Shown: positions 26,305 to 37,173, numbered from the stretch's first letter. The stretch is DNA of 64,000 bases from Pseudomonadota bacterium (GCA_016704655.1 JADIZR010000006.1:192807-256806); one strand, 5' to 3'. Made by a program: numbers and translations. Notes: generated by a model not told the origin, from the sequence alone.

Positions 26305-28009
26305 ATGAGCAGGCGTCATTACGATTTCGTCATCGTCGGTGGCGGGTCCGCCGGATCCGCGCTGGCCAACCGGCTGAGCGCCGATCCGGGCACGTCGGTG
26401 CTGGTGCTCGAGGCCGGCCACTCCGATTTCATCTGGGATCCGCTGATCCACATGCCGGCCGCGCTCTCGATGCCGATCGGCAATTCGCGCTACGACTGGC
26501 GCTATTCGAGCGAGCCCGAACCCCACATGAACGGCCGTCGCGTCTATCACGCGCGCGGCAAGGTGCTCGGCGGGTCAAGCAGCATCAACGGCATGATCTT
26601 CCAGCGCGGCAACCCGCTCGATTACGAGCGGTGGGCAGCCGATCCGGGCATGCAGTCCTGGGACTATGCGCACTGCCTGCCTTACTTCAAGCGCATGGAG
26701 ACCTGCACGGCGGGCGCCGACGCATGGCGCGGGGGCGAAGGCCCGCTGGTGCTCGAGCGCGGACCGGCGACCAACCCGTTGTTCGACGCGTTCTTCGCCG
26801 CAGCAGTGCAGGCGGGTTATCCGCGCACCGACGACGTGAACGGTTATCGCCAGGAAGGCTTCGCCCGCTTCGACCGCAACATCTGCCGGGGCCGGCGCCA
26901 CAGCGCCGCACGCGCCTACCTGCACCCCGTGATGCACCGGCCGAACCTCACCGTGCGCACCCTGGCCTTGCGTCAAGCGCATCGTGTTCGAAGGCCAGCG
27001 GGCAGTCGGGGTCGAATGCATCCAGTACAAGGGTGTGCCGGCGACGATCAGTGCCGGCGAAGTCATCCTGTGCGGCGGCGCCATCAACACGCCGCAACTC
27101 CTGCAGCTGTCGGGCGTCGGTCCAGCGAACGTGCTGCAACCGCTCGGCGTGCCGATGGTCGCCGACCTGCCTGGCGTGGGCGCCAACCTGCAGGACCACC
27201 TCGAGGTTTACGTGCAGTACGCCTGCCGCGAGCCGGTGGCGGTGAACCCGCACATCGGCTGGCTGCGCAAGCTCGGCGTCGGTGCGCAATGGCTTTTCCT
27301 GCGCTCGGGCATCGGTGCGACCAACCACTTCGAAGGCGGCGGGTTCTGTCGCAGCAACGACGACGTCGACTACCCGAACCTGATGTTCCACTTTCTGCCG
27401 ATGGCGATCCGCTATGACGGGACGGCGCCGACGCAGGGACCCGGTTACCAGGTGCACGTCGGACCGATGTATTCCGATGCGCGCGGCTCGGTGCAGATCC
27501 GCTCGAGCGACCCGCGACAACCCCCGGCGCTGCAGTTCAACTACCTGTCGACCGACCAGGACCGTCGCGAGTGGGTCGAGGCAATCCGCGTCGCGCGGCG
27601 CATTCTCAACCAGCCGGCCATGGCGGAATTCAATGGCGGCGAGATTTCGCCGGGGCCGGACGTGGATTCAGACGCAGAGATCCTCGACTGGGTGCGGCGC
27701 GACGCCGAAACGGCCCTGCACCCGACCTGCACCGCGAAGATGGGAACGGGACCCGACGCGGTGCTCGATCCGGACTCGATGCGGGTGCACGGTCTCGACG
27801 GCCTGCGCGTCGTCGATGCGAGCGCGTTCCCCTACGTGCCCAATGGCAACACCTATGCCCCGACGATGATGGTGGCGGAGAAGAGCGCCGACCTGATCCT
27901 CGGCAACACGCCGCTGCCTGCGGCAACGACACCCTTTTTCAGGCTGCGTGACGGCAGCCCTCTGTATCCTCCCGGGGATCCACGCAATTCAAGCGGAGCG
28001 AGTTCATGA
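26305..28009 (+). pseudogene. GMC oxidoreductase (choline dehydrogenase-like), frameshifted
   Basis: This is a glucose-methanol-choline flavoprotein oxidising a primary or secondary alcohol. The FAD motif VIVGGGSAGSALANRL is at residues 9-24 and the GMC signature GKVLGGSSSINGMIF near 90. Signature 2 (GGAINTPQLLQLSGVG) and the catalytic His/Asn end (LHPTCTAKMG, NGNTYAPTMMVAEKSA) lie in another frame. The change is +1 near 26968-26972; dropping the C at 26971 restores TLALVKRIVFEGQRA, which is what homologues look like there. Intact length would be about 567 residues. The stop overlaps the folD ATG (ATGA). It may be a consensus error rather than true decay. Confidence 0.86.
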
Positions 28010-28875
28010 CGGCGACGGTGATCGACGGCAAGCAGATTGCGGAGCAGACCCGGGCAGAAGCGGCGACGGGCGCCCAGGCGCTCAGGACGCGCACGGGCGT
28101 AATTCCGCACCTTGCGGCCGTCCTGGTTGGCGACGACGTCGCCAGTGCCGTGTACGTGCGCAACAAGCAGATCGCCTGCGAAAAGGCCGGCTTCAAGAGC
28201 ACGTTGCACCGCCTCCCGACCCACACCGGCCAGGCCGAGCTGCTGACACTGGTGCAGGCGTTGAATGCGGACGCCGACGTGCACGGCATCCTGGTGCAGT
28301 TGCCGCTGCCGCGGGGCATCGACACCACGCTGATCCTCGATGCGATCCTGCCCGCGAAGGACGTCGACGGCTTTCACCCTGAAAACGTCGGCCTGATGCA
28401 GCAGGGGCGGCCACGCTTCCTGCCGTGCACGCCAGCCGGCGTCATGCGGATGCTGAAGATTTCCGGCATCGAGACCGCGGGCAAGCACGCCGTGGTGATC
28501 GGCCGCAGCGACATCGTCGGCAAGCCAATGGCGGCGTTGCTGGGACAGAAGGGTGCCGATGCGACGGTGACGCTCTGCCACAGCCGCACGCAGGACATCC
28601 GGGCTTTCTGCCGCGAAGCCGACATCCTCGTCGCCGCGCTCGGCATCCCGCAGTTCGTGAAGGGCGACTGGATCAAGCCTGGCGCCGTCGTCATCGACGT
28701 CGGCATCAACCGCGTCGGCGACAAGCTGGTGGGTGACGTCGACTACCTGCCGGCTGCGGCGGTGGCGGCGGCGATTACGCCCGTGCCGGGCGGCGTCGGA
28801 CCGATGACGATCGCGATGCTGCTCGCCAACACCCTGCAGGCCGCGATCAACCTTGCGGGTTCAGACCGCCGCTGA
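28006..28875 (+). CDS. folD: Bifunctional methylenetetrahydrofolate dehydrogenase/methenyl-THF cyclohydrolase
   Basis: FolD interconverts 5,10-methylene-THF, 5,10-methenyl-THF and 10-formyl-THF with NADP. The 289-residue protein has the catalytic Lys region YVRNKQIACEKAGF near residue 50, QLPLPRG near 100, FLPCTPAG near 140, and the NADP motif IGRSDIVGKPMAALL. The length is normal. The ATG overlaps the GMC oxidoreductase stop, so it is translated with that operon. The 3' end overlaps the convergent fdsD by 15 bp. A folD in an oxidative operon facing formate dehydrogenase suggests a dissimilatory one-carbon role besides the housekeeping one. Confidence 0.95.
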   Translation: MTATVIDGKQIAEQTRAEAATGAQALRTRTGVIPHLAAVLVGDDVASAVYVRNKQIACEKAGFKSTLHRLPTHTGQAELLTLVQALNADADVHGILVQLPLPRGIDTTLILDAILPAKDVDGFHPENVGLMQQGRPRFLPCTPAGVMRMLKISGIETAGKHAVVIGRSDIVGKPMAALLGQKGADATVTLCHSRTQDIRAFCREADILVAALGIPQFVKGDWIKPGAVVIDVGINRVGDKLVGDVDYLPAAAVAAAITPVPGGVGPMTIAMLLANTLQAAINLAGSDRR

Positions 28876-29103
28876 GGCGGCTTTCACGAGCGGAGGCCGC
28901 AGTTGCCTGGCGGCAGCCAGTGCCGTGGGGCTGAGTCCTGCACCCCCCGCAGCCGCGTGCGCGATGATCTGCGTGCGCATGCGCGGGTCCCAGAACTTGG
29001 TGATGTGCGAGGCAATCTCCTGAGGGGCAGCGTCGACGCCGGCCTCCGAGACGAAGAAATCGGCGATCTGGTTCGCCATCGTCACCAGGCTGCCGACGTT
29101 CAT
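28861..29103 (-). CDS. fdsD: Formate dehydrogenase delta subunit
   Basis: This 80-residue protein matches the small FdsD/FdhS delta subunit of soluble NAD-dependent formate dehydrogenases (VTMANQIADFFVSE, then ITKFWDPRMR). The WDPRMR segment is the family hallmark. It contributes to the stability of the FdsGBA complex in relatives. It starts 16 bp after fdsA and its 3' end overlaps folD tail to tail. No fdhD/fdsC sulfurtransferase follows, so that maturation factor must be elsewhere. Confidence 0.88.
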   Translation of the reverse strand: MNVGSLVTMANQIADFFVSEAGVDAAPQEIASHITKFWDPRMRTQIIAHAAAGGAGLSPTALAAARQLRPPLVKAASAAV

Positions 29104-29119
29104 TGCATGACTTCCCGGG

Positions 29120-31975
29120 TCATTGCCGTGAACGCGCCGCCGTCGTCGCGCCGCGCAACAGGCCCAGTTGCTGCTCGTTCTGCTCGTGGAAGCGGCGCTG
29201 CCATTCGGACGGCCGCTGCACTTTCACCGCCTGCACGGCCGTCACCTTGTATTCGGGACAGTTGGTCGCCCAGTCCGAGTTCTCAGTGGTGATGACGTTG
29301 GCGCCCGAATCCGGGAAGTGGAACGTGGTGTAGACCACGCCTGGTTGCACGCGCTCGGTGACCGTGGCCCGCAGCACCGTCTCGCCCGCGCGGCTGGTGA
29401 TGCCGACCCAGTCGCCAGTGCCGATGCCACGGTCCTCCGCATCCTGCGGGTGAATCTCGAGCACGTCTTCCTCGTACCACTGGCTGTTGGCCGTGCGACG
29501 CGTCTGTGCGCCCACGTTGTACTGCGTGAGCACGCGGCCCGTCGTCAGGATCAGCGGGAAGCGCACGTTCACGCGCTCGCTGGTCGGCACGTACTCGGTG
29601 ACATAGAAGCGGCCCTTGCCGCGGACGAACTCGCCGATGTGCATGGTCGGCGTGCCCTCGGGTGCAGCGTCGTTGCAGGGCCACTGGATGCTGCCGAGAC
29701 GGTCCAGCTTCGCGTACGAGACTCCGGTGAAGGTGGGGGTGAGACGCGCGATCTCGTCCATGATCTCGGACGGGTGCGAGTAGTGCATCTCGTAACCCAG
29801 CGCGCGGGCGAAACCGACGGTCGCCTCCCAGTCTGCCAGCCCGGCGAGCGGCTGCATCACCTTGCGGACGCGCGAGATGCGGCGTTCCGCATTGGTGAAA
29901 GTGCCGTCCTTTTCCAGGAACGACGAACCCGGGAAGAACACATGTGCGTACTTCGCAGTTTCGTTCAGGAAGAGGTCCTGCACGACCAGGCACTCGAGCG
30001 CGGAGAGCGCGGCAGTGACGTGCTGCGTGTTCGGGTCGGACTGCGCCATGTCCTCGCCCTGCACGTACAGCGCCTTGAAACTGCCGTCGAGCGCGGCCTC
30101 GAACATGTTCGGAATGCGCAGGCCCGGCTCGGGCTCGAGCTGCACGCCCCATTCGGCGTCGAACTGGGAGCGCGTGACCGCGTCCGACACGTGCCGGTAG
30201 CCGGCGAGTTCGTGCGGGAACGAACCCATGTCGCACGAACCCTGCACGTTGTTCTGGCCCCGCAGCGGGTTCACGCCCACGCCTTCGCGGCCGATGTTGC
30301 CCGTGGCCATCGCGAGGTTGGCGATGCCGAGCACCATCGTGCTGCCCTGGCTGTGCTCGGTCACGCCAAGTCCGTAATAGATCGCGCCGTTGCCGCCGGT
30401 TGCGTAGAGGCGGGCGGCGCCACGCACCAGTGCGGCCGGTACGCCTGTGACTTCGGCCAGTGCTTCCGGCGAGTTCTTCGGCTGCGACACGAAGTCGCGC
30501 CATTTCTGGAACGGAGCGGGCTCACAGCGCTCGGCGACATAAGCCTCGTTGACGAGGCCCTCGGTGACGACGACGTGCGCGATCGAGTTGATCAGCGCAA
30601 CGTTGGTGCCGGGCCGCAGCGGCAGGTGGAAGTCGGCGTGGATGTGTGGCGAGTGCACGAGGTCGATGGCACGCGGGTCGGCCACGATCAGCCTCGCGCC
30701 TTCACGCAGCCGCCGCTTCATGCGGGACGCAAACACCGGGTGGCCATCGGTCGGGTTGGCGCCGATGACGAAAATCACGTCACACTTCATCACCGAATCG
30801 AACGCCTGTGTGCCTGCGGATTCGCCGAGCGTGTGCTTCAAGCCATACCCGGTGGGGGAGTGGCAGACGCGAGCGCAGGTGTCGACGTTGTTCGTGCCGA
30901 GGGCCGCGCGCACGAGCTTCTGCACCAGGAACGCTTCCTCGTTGGTGCAGCGGGAGGACGTGATGCCGCCGACGGACTCGCGTCCGTACCGGGCCTGGAT
31001 GCGGCGGAACTCGGACGCGGCGTAACTGAACGCCTCGTCCCAGCTGACGGGCTGCCACGGATCGGTGGTCTGCTTGCGGATCATCGGCGTGGTGATGCGA
31101 TCCGCATGCGTGGCATAGCCGTAGGCAAACCGGCCCTTGACGCAGGCGTGGCCACGGTTCGCCTTGCCGTCGCGGCTCGGCACCATGCGTACCACCTGCT
31201 CACCCTTGACCTCGGCCTCGAACGAGCAGCCGACGCCGCAATAGGCACAGGTGGTCGTGACCGCCTTCTCCGGCCGGCCGATGAGCGCCAGCGGCTTCTC
31301 GCTGAGCGCCGCCGTCGGGCACGACTCGACACAGGCGCCGCAGGAGACGCACTCGGAATCAAGGAACGGCTCGTCCTGGCTCGCGACCACGCGCGATTCG
31401 AAGCCGCGGCCTGCGATCGTCAGCGCGAACGTGCCCTGCACTTCGTCACAGGCGCGCACGCAACGCGAACAGGCGATGCAGAGCGACGGCTCGAACTGGA
31501 AATACGGGTTGCTGTCATCGCAGGGAGCCGCCTGGTGGTTCGCGCCATCGAAGCCGTACGGGCTCGTCGTCACGCCCAGGTCCGCCGCGACGCTCTGCAG
31601 TTCGCAGTGCGTGTCGGCGGGACAGCCCTTGCAGTTGAGAGGATGGTCGGAGACGTAGAGTTCGACCACGCCCTTGCGCAACTGGCGCAGCTTGTCGCTC
31701 TCGGTCTTCACCTTCATGCCGGGTGCGACCAGTGTCGTGCAGGACGCGGGGAAGCCCCGCTGACCCTCGACTTCGACGAGACAGACGCGACAGGAACCGA
31801 ACGCTTTCAGCGTGTCGGTGGCGCAGAGCTTCGGGATCGCGCCGCCTGCTGCCGCCGCTGCACGCATGATCGACGTGCCCGCTGGCACGGTGACCAGGGC
31901 GCCGTCGATCGACAGCGTGACCGACTCGCCCTGGGCCGCCGGTGTGCCCGCGTCCCTGCCATTGATCGCCAACAT
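29120..31975 (-). CDS. fdsA: NAD-dependent formate dehydrogenase alpha subunit (molybdenum)
   Basis: This catalytic subunit of 951 residues oxidises formate to CO2 at a bis-MGD molybdenum centre. An N-terminal ferredoxin-like 2Fe-2S domain (CATDTLKAFGSCRVC), a His/Cys 4Fe-4S region (HPLNCKGCPADTHC) and two ferredoxin-type clusters (CIACSRCVRAC, CVSCGACVESC) precede the Mo domain, which starts at CAYCGVGC. The Mo ligand is Cys in ARVCHSPTG at about residue 371, with the adjacent His conserved. It is therefore a Cys, not selenocysteine, enzyme. ATG 31975 is chosen: GGAG lies 6 nt upstream. The C-terminal molydopterin-binding domain is complete. It lies between fdsB and fdsD. Confidence 0.95.
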   Translation of the reverse strand: MLAINGRDAGTPAAQGESVTLSIDGALVTVPAGTSIMRAAAAAGGAIPKLCATDTLKAFGSCRVCLVEVEGQRGFPASCTTLVAPGMKVKTESDKLRQLRKGVVELYVSDHPLNCKGCPADTHCELQSVAADLGVTTSPYGFDGANHQAAPCDDSNPYFQFEPSLCIACSRCVRACDEVQGTFALTIAGRGFESRVVASQDEPFLDSECVSCGACVESCPTAALSEKPLALIGRPEKAVTTTCAYCGVGCSFEAEVKGEQVVRMVPSRDGKANRGHACVKGRFAYGYATHADRITTPMIRKQTTDPWQPVSWDEAFSYAASEFRRIQARYGRESVGGITSSRCTNEEAFLVQKLVRAALGTNNVDTCARVCHSPTGYGLKHTLGESAGTQAFDSVMKCDVIFVIGANPTDGHPVFASRMKRRLREGARLIVADPRAIDLVHSPHIHADFHLPLRPGTNVALINSIAHVVVTEGLVNEAYVAERCEPAPFQKWRDFVSQPKNSPEALAEVTGVPAALVRGAARLYATGGNGAIYYGLGVTEHSQGSTMVLGIANLAMATGNIGREGVGVNPLRGQNNVQGSCDMGSFPHELAGYRHVSDAVTRSQFDAEWGVQLEPEPGLRIPNMFEAALDGSFKALYVQGEDMAQSDPNTQHVTAALSALECLVVQDLFLNETAKYAHVFFPGSSFLEKDGTFTNAERRISRVRKVMQPLAGLADWEATVGFARALGYEMHYSHPSEIMDEIARLTPTFTGVSYAKLDRLGSIQWPCNDAAPEGTPTMHIGEFVRGKGRFYVTEYVPTSERVNVRFPLILTTGRVLTQYNVGAQTRRTANSQWYEEDVLEIHPQDAEDRGIGTGDWVGITSRAGETVLRATVTERVQPGVVYTTFHFPDSGANVITTENSDWATNCPEYKVTAVQAVKVQRPSEWQRRFHEQNEQQLGLLRGATTAARSRQ

Positions 31976-31992
31976 CAGTAGCTCCTCGTGCC

Positions 31993-33533
<1,541 letters not shown>

Positions 33534-33534
<1 letters not shown>

Positions 33535-34010
33535 CAGCGGCTCCGCCAATCTGCAAGGATCGCCGCCAGTCGCTCGGGCGTCACGCGACCGTAGAGTTTC
33601 TCGTCGACCATCACTGTCGGACCTGCCGCACAGTTGCCGAGGCAATAGGCCGCTTCGAGGGTAAACAGGCCGTCTGCGCTGGTGCCGCCGTAGTCGACGC
33701 CGAGTTCGCGCCTGGCGTGCTGCTCGGTCTGCTCGCAGTGCATGGCCTGGCACGCCTCGGCGCGGCAAATGTGCACGACGTGACGCCCTGGTTCCTGCTG
33801 CCGGAAGTAGTGATAGAAACTGACAACGCCGTGGACTTCGGCGCGTGAAAGATTAAGGGCCTTGGCGATGCGGGCCACGTGCGCGGGGCTGATGTGCCCG
33901 ACGGTGTCCTGCACGGCGTGCAGGATCGGCAGCAAGGGGCCTTCCATCCCGGCGTGTTCCGCCAGGATGCGCTCCAGGTTCGCATCGTTGTCGAGCTCAG
34001 TCGCGACCAT
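33534..34010 (-). CDS. fdsG: NAD-dependent formate dehydrogenase gamma subunit (NuoE-like)
   Basis: This 158-residue NuoE-like protein has a thioredoxin fold and a 2Fe-2S cluster bound by Cys in CRAEACQ (about 82-88) and CLGNC (about 122-126). It is the first gene of the fds operon. The region upstream (34011-34178, 168 bp) holds its promoter; TTAACAT, read on the minus strand at about 34054-34060, could be the -10, but I cannot name a -35. Housekeeping complex I NuoE can look similar; the fdsB/fdsA/fdsD neighbours decide the assignment. Confidence 0.93.
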
Positions 34011-34178
34011 GCACCAAAGTCCCCAGCGCCGCCACGAGGCGACCGTCGGCCGATGTTAAGGCCTGCAGAATCAGAGAGCTACAGGGAGGCCGCGCTATCT
34101 GGACCGGCCTGCGGGAGAAGGCGGCCCATCGCATTTCGGCATGGGTCGGCAGCTCGAGTCCTGGCCCTGAAGCTCTGG

Positions 34179-34796
34179 TCAGAGCCTGGCGCTTGGACGC
34201 TCCGCCACGCGCTCGCGCCAGTCTGCCAGATGCTGCAGGCCCGCATCGGCCGGACGGAATTTCACGAGCCGTGCGAACTCGAGGCCGCAGAACGCCGTGA
34301 TGTCGGCAATCGTGAACCGGTCGCCCGCCATCCAGGGCCGCTTCGATAACAATTGATCGAACAGGGCGGCGGCCGCAACCATGCGCTTGCCCTGTTCGGC
34401 CGCGTAATCGGCGAACTGCGGGTTCTCGAGCGGCAGCAGCCCCGGGTGCGAGTGACGCACGTGGTTGGCGACGGCTGCGAGCAGCGTCAGTTCGACCTGG
34501 CGGTCCGCCATCTCGATGAAGGCTCGCTCCTCGGCATCGACACCCATCAGGTTCGGCTCCGGGTAGAGGCTCTCCAGGTAAGTGCAGATGGCGCGCGACT
34601 CGGCCAGGAAGCGACCGTCGTCGAGTTCGAGTACCGGCACGCGCGCGATCGGATTCATGGCCGTGAATTTCGCGCTGCGATGCTCACCCGCGTTGAGGTC
34701 GTAGTTCTGCCGCTCGATGTGCGTGATGCCTTTCTCGAGCAGGAACATGTTGACGCGGCGCGGATTGGGCGCGCCGATCGAGGTGTGCAGCTTCAT
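34179..34796 (-). CDS. Glutathione S-transferase family protein
   Basis: This 205-residue GST has an N-terminal thioredoxin-like domain (KLHTSIGAPNPRRVNMFLLE) containing the cis-Pro segment ARVPVLELDDG and the ESRAICTYLE helix that binds the gamma-glutamyl group. The all-helical C-terminal domain includes GDRFTIADITAFCGLEF. Class and substrate cannot be read from sequence. A second GST lies 46 bp upstream on the same strand, so the two are probably co-transcribed. Confidence 0.87.
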   Translation of the reverse strand: MKLHTSIGAPNPRRVNMFLLEKGITHIERQNYDLNAGEHRSAKFTAMNPIARVPVLELDDGRFLAESRAICTYLESLYPEPNLMGVDAEERAFIEMADRQVELTLLAAVANHVRHSHPGLLPLENPQFADYAAEQGKRMVAAAALFDQLLSKRPWMAGDRFTIADITAFCGLEFARLVKFRPADAGLQHLADWRERVAERPSARL

Positions 34797-34842
34797 GCTC
34801 GGGTCTCCCTGGGGACAACTCGTGGGTCGGTGGGTGTTGCGG

Positions 34843-35553
34843 CTATTCAGAGTCGAGATCGGGTCCGCCCGTCACGACGATCTTGCGGGCTTCCTCGACG
34901 AACTTGCGCGCCTTCTCGGTGTCGGCCTCGGCACCGCTCAGTTTCGAGGGTGGCATCAGGATGCCGGCCTGCACGGTCGGACGCTGGCGGATCTGGTTGA
35001 CCCAGCGCGTCAGGTGCGGCAGGTCGTCGAATGGCACGCCCGACCACTTGGCGGTGCGCACCCACGCCCAGTTGGCGATGTCCGCGATAGAGTAGTCGCC
35101 CGCAAGAAATTCATTGTGGGCGAGGTGACCATCGAGCACGGTGAACAGGCGCTTCACCTCGGCATGGTAGCGATCGATCGCCGGCTGGATCTTTTCCGGG
35201 AAGTAGCGGAAGAAGATGTTGGCCTGGCCCATCATCGGGCCGACGCCTCCCATCTGGAACATCAACCACTGCAGCACCAGCGAGCGACCTTTGCTGTCCG
35301 CAGGCATGAGCCTGCCGGTCTTCTCGGCCAGGTAGATCAGGATGGCGCCGGATTCGAACACGGCAAAGTCACCGGCTCCATGATCGACGATGGCGGGAAT
35401 GCGGCCGTTCGGATTGATCTGCAGGAACCAGGGCTCACGCTGCTCACCCTTGGCGAAATCGATGACTCGCATGTCGTAGGGCAGCGCGAGTTCTTCGAGT
35501 GCGATGGAGACCTTGTGGCCGTTGGGTGTCGCGGCCGTGAACAGTTCGATCAT
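34843..35553 (-). CDS. Glutathione S-transferase, YfcG/YghU (nu-class)-like
   Basis: This 236-residue protein has the motif set of bacterial nu-class GSTs, which act as disulfide-bond reductases in E. coli: FTAATPNGHKVSIALEE at the N-terminus, NPNGRIPAIVD and VFESGAILIYLAEKTG, and a C-terminal domain with YSIADIANWAWVR. The ATG is at 35553. Immediately upstream on the coding strand is a cytosine-rich stretch including a 23-nt homopolymer, so the native promoter and ribosome site may be corrupted in this assembly. Confidence 0.87.
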   Translation of the reverse strand: MIELFTAATPNGHKVSIALEELALPYDMRVIDFAKGEQREPWFLQINPNGRIPAIVDHGAGDFAVFESGAILIYLAEKTGRLMPADSKGRSLVLQWLMFQMGGVGPMMGQANIFFRYFPEKIQPAIDRYHAEVKRLFTVLDGHLAHNEFLAGDYSIADIANWAWVRTAKWSGVPFDDLPHLTRWVNQIRQRPTVQAGILMPPSKLSGAEADTEKARKFVEEARKIVVTGGPDLDSE

Positions 35554-35981
35554 GGGGGGGTTGGAGGCTCCGGGGGGGGGGGGGGGGGGGGGGGCGTCGT
35601 CATGCCGGACCGTGGCCGGAGCTTAGGCGGGCGAGGGCTCGATCTCGATCCGCCCACGCGCGGAATCAAAGACCTGGGGAGCGGTCCCCGGCCCCTTCCA
35701 GGAAGAAGCCCGGGCCGCCGGGGCAGGGCGGGGGCGGGGGCCCCGCGGACCGGGGGGGGGGGGCCGGGCGCGGCGGGGGGGGGCCCGCGGCTCTTCCAGT
35801 TGTGACCGCGCGCCCCCCCTTGAAAGGTAGCCGACCGTCTCCGGGGCGCTGGCCTCAGCGTCGCAAGCCATGGCCGCTGTCGACACGGGGCGAGTGTGCG
35901 CCGAACCGTGCGTGGGAGCGGTGAGACGGGCGCGCGGGGCGGGTGCCTGTACATTCGCAGCTGTCGGAGGAGGAAACCTGA
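35554..35981. other. Gene-free, poly-G-rich stretch
   Basis: These 428 bp hold no supportable gene. They contain pure G runs of 23 (35572-35594), 12 (35752-35763) and 9 nt (35775-35783), with many shorter runs between. Open frames crossing the stretch are Gly/Pro/Arg-rich and look random. The last 100 bp (35880-35980) regain normal composition and end in GGAGGAGG, the Shine-Dalgarno of the next gene, with TACATT at 35950-35955 as a possible -10. Confidence 0.6.
35572..35594. repeat. 23-nt homopolymeric G tract
   Basis: This is an uninterrupted run of 23 G on the plus strand just upstream of a GST start. Such a run is rare in real genomes and common in sequencing or assembly artefacts; its true length cannot be trusted. 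Confidence 0.8.
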
Positions 35982-36185
35982 ATGCTCCAGTTCCTGCTGT
36001 GGCTGTTGCTGCTCGTTGTCTGCTGGCCGCTCGCCATCCTGGCCGTGCTGCTGTGGCCGCTCGTGTGGCTGGTTTCGCTGCCGTTCAGGTTGATCGGCAT
36101 CGCGGTGGCAGGTTTGTTTGCCTTTCTGCGTTCGCTGGTGATGCTGCCGGCACGTGTGCTGGGCGGAGGCCCGGGTCGGGCCTGA
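35982..36185 (+). CDS. Small hydrophobic membrane protein, unknown function
   Basis: This 67-residue protein is almost entirely hydrophobic, with two probable membrane helices (about residues 3-30 and 38-58) and a short Arg-containing tail. A strong GGAGGAGG lies about 9 nt upstream of the ATG, and TACATT at 35950-35955 may be its -10, so translation is credible. I do not recognise a family. It lies alone between the G-rich stretch and tRNA-Leu. Confidence 0.6.
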   Translation: MLQFLLWLLLLVVCWPLAILAVLLWPLVWLVSLPFRLIGIAVAGLFAFLRSLVMLPARVLGGGPGRA

Positions 36186-36192
36186 GGGCGGC

Positions 36193-36279
36193 TGGTGCCC
36201 CGGGCCAGACTCGAACTGGCACTCCCTTGCGGGAAACGGATTTTAAGTCCGTAGCGTCTACCGGTTTCGCCACCGGGGC
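36193..36279 (-). tRNA. tRNA-Leu (anticodon UAA)
   Basis: Read on the minus strand, the 87-nt sequence folds as a class II tRNA: acceptor GCCCCGG pairs with CCGGGGC, followed by A and an encoded CCA. The anticodon stem ACGGA/TCCGT encloses the loop CTTAAAA, giving anticodon UAA. A long variable arm (CCC GCAA GGG core) and the T loop TTCGAGT are present. The variable arm and the anticodon both indicate leucine. Confidence 0.97.
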
Positions 36280-36288
36280 CCGAGCCGC

Positions 36289-36294
36289 AGTTTA
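36289..36294 (-). promoter_or_regulatory. Possible -10 element of tRNA-Leu
   Basis: On the minus strand TAAACT lies 9 nt upstream of the tRNA 5' end, a normal distance for a -10 box. It is followed by TGCGGCTCG, a GC-rich discriminator as expected for stable RNA genes. No clear -35 is seen. Confidence 0.4.
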
Positions 36295-36378
36295 GCGGAG
36301 CGCGAAGGGCCCGCGACGATCGGGCAGGCTGGCGCGCGATCGGCCCCCGTGGCGCTGGCACGACCTTCAATTCCACGC

Positions 36379-37146
36379 CTAATCGGCCATCGAACCGACG
36401 CCGACCTTCGTGTCGAGCGCGATGCCGGCGAGTTCGTAGCCCCGACGGAAGTCCTGCACGTGGCGCGTCATCCACGACTCGGCTTCGTCGGGCTTGTGTT
36501 CGCGGATCGCCTCGACGATGCAGCGCTGTGCCACCAGGATGCGGGTGCGACCCTGCGGCACGCGGTCGATCATGCGACGCAGGGAAGGGGCGAGCAATCG
36601 CGTGACGGGCTGCATGGCGAGTTGCAATACACGGTTGCCACTCAGCTCCGCCAGCTTGCCGAAAAACTCGACGACCTGGTTCACGGCACCGTCGGCACTG
36701 CGGGCTGTTTCGACAGCCGAAACGATTGCTTCGAGTTGCGCGACGTCGGCCGCGCTGCCTTGTTCGGCGGTAAGCGCAGCAACGCGAGGCGCCACCGCAC
36801 GCATGGCTTCCCATAATTCGATGAACGTAACGTCGTCGAGGGCCAGCGTGCGACCGACGCGCGAGGCGGTCTCCGCGTGGCCGGGGCGGGTGACCTTGAG
36901 ACGCTTGCTGCCACCTTCACGGCCGACGAGCCCGGCCGATTCCAGGCGTCGCAAGGCTTCGCGCACCGTCGACCGATTGACGGCGAATTGCTCGGCGAGT
37001 TCCGTTTCGGTCGGCAGGTCATCCCCCGGGCGCAGGCTGCGCCGCAGGATCTTCTGCTCGATGACCGTCGCGATGCGATGCGAGGCCGGCTGGCGGGCGA
37101 GGGGTTCGAACAGCGGGGCCTTGTAGGCGGGGGTCGACTCGCTCAT
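36379..37146 (-). CDS. FadR-subfamily GntR transcriptional regulator
   Basis: This 255-residue regulator has an N-terminal GntR winged helix (LPTETELAEQFAVNRSTVRE, then ESAGLVGREGGSKRLKV) and a C-terminal all-helical FCD effector domain (FIELWEAMRAVAPRVAALTA through EAIREHKPDEAESWMTRHV). ATG 37146 is chosen because the frame further upstream runs into the divergent acyl-CoA dehydrogenase gene. It faces the leucine/isovalerate operon, and a perfect palindrome of FadR type lies in the 82-bp gap, so it probably represses both genes until an acid or CoA effector binds. This role is inference. Confidence 0.88.
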   Translation of the reverse strand: MSESTPAYKAPLFEPLARQPASHRIATVIEQKILRRSLRPGDDLPTETELAEQFAVNRSTVREALRRLESAGLVGREGGSKRLKVTRPGHAETASRVGRTLALDDVTFIELWEAMRAVAPRVAALTAEQGSAADVAQLEAIVSAVETARSADGAVNQVVEFFGKLAELSGNRVLQLAMQPVTRLLAPSLRRMIDRVPQGRTRILVAQRCIVEAIREHKPDEAESWMTRHVQDFRRGYELAGIALDTKVGVGSMAD

Positions 37147-37173
37147 GACACGTCCCGATTGACGGATAGTCCG

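Noticed and set aside
29168..31981. Long plus-strand open frame opposite fdsA
   Set aside because: Same GC-driven shadow; the fdsA protein with all its cluster motifs is on the other strand.
35572..35594. G-quadruplex regulator or phase-variation tract
   Set aside because: Pure G runs of this length with neighbouring GC-only filler are better explained by sequencing or assembly artefact; not claimed as a regulatory element.
36193..36279. tRNA-Leu as an integration (attachment) site
   Set aside because: No integrase, no duplicated tRNA 3' end and no phage or island genes are seen on either side.
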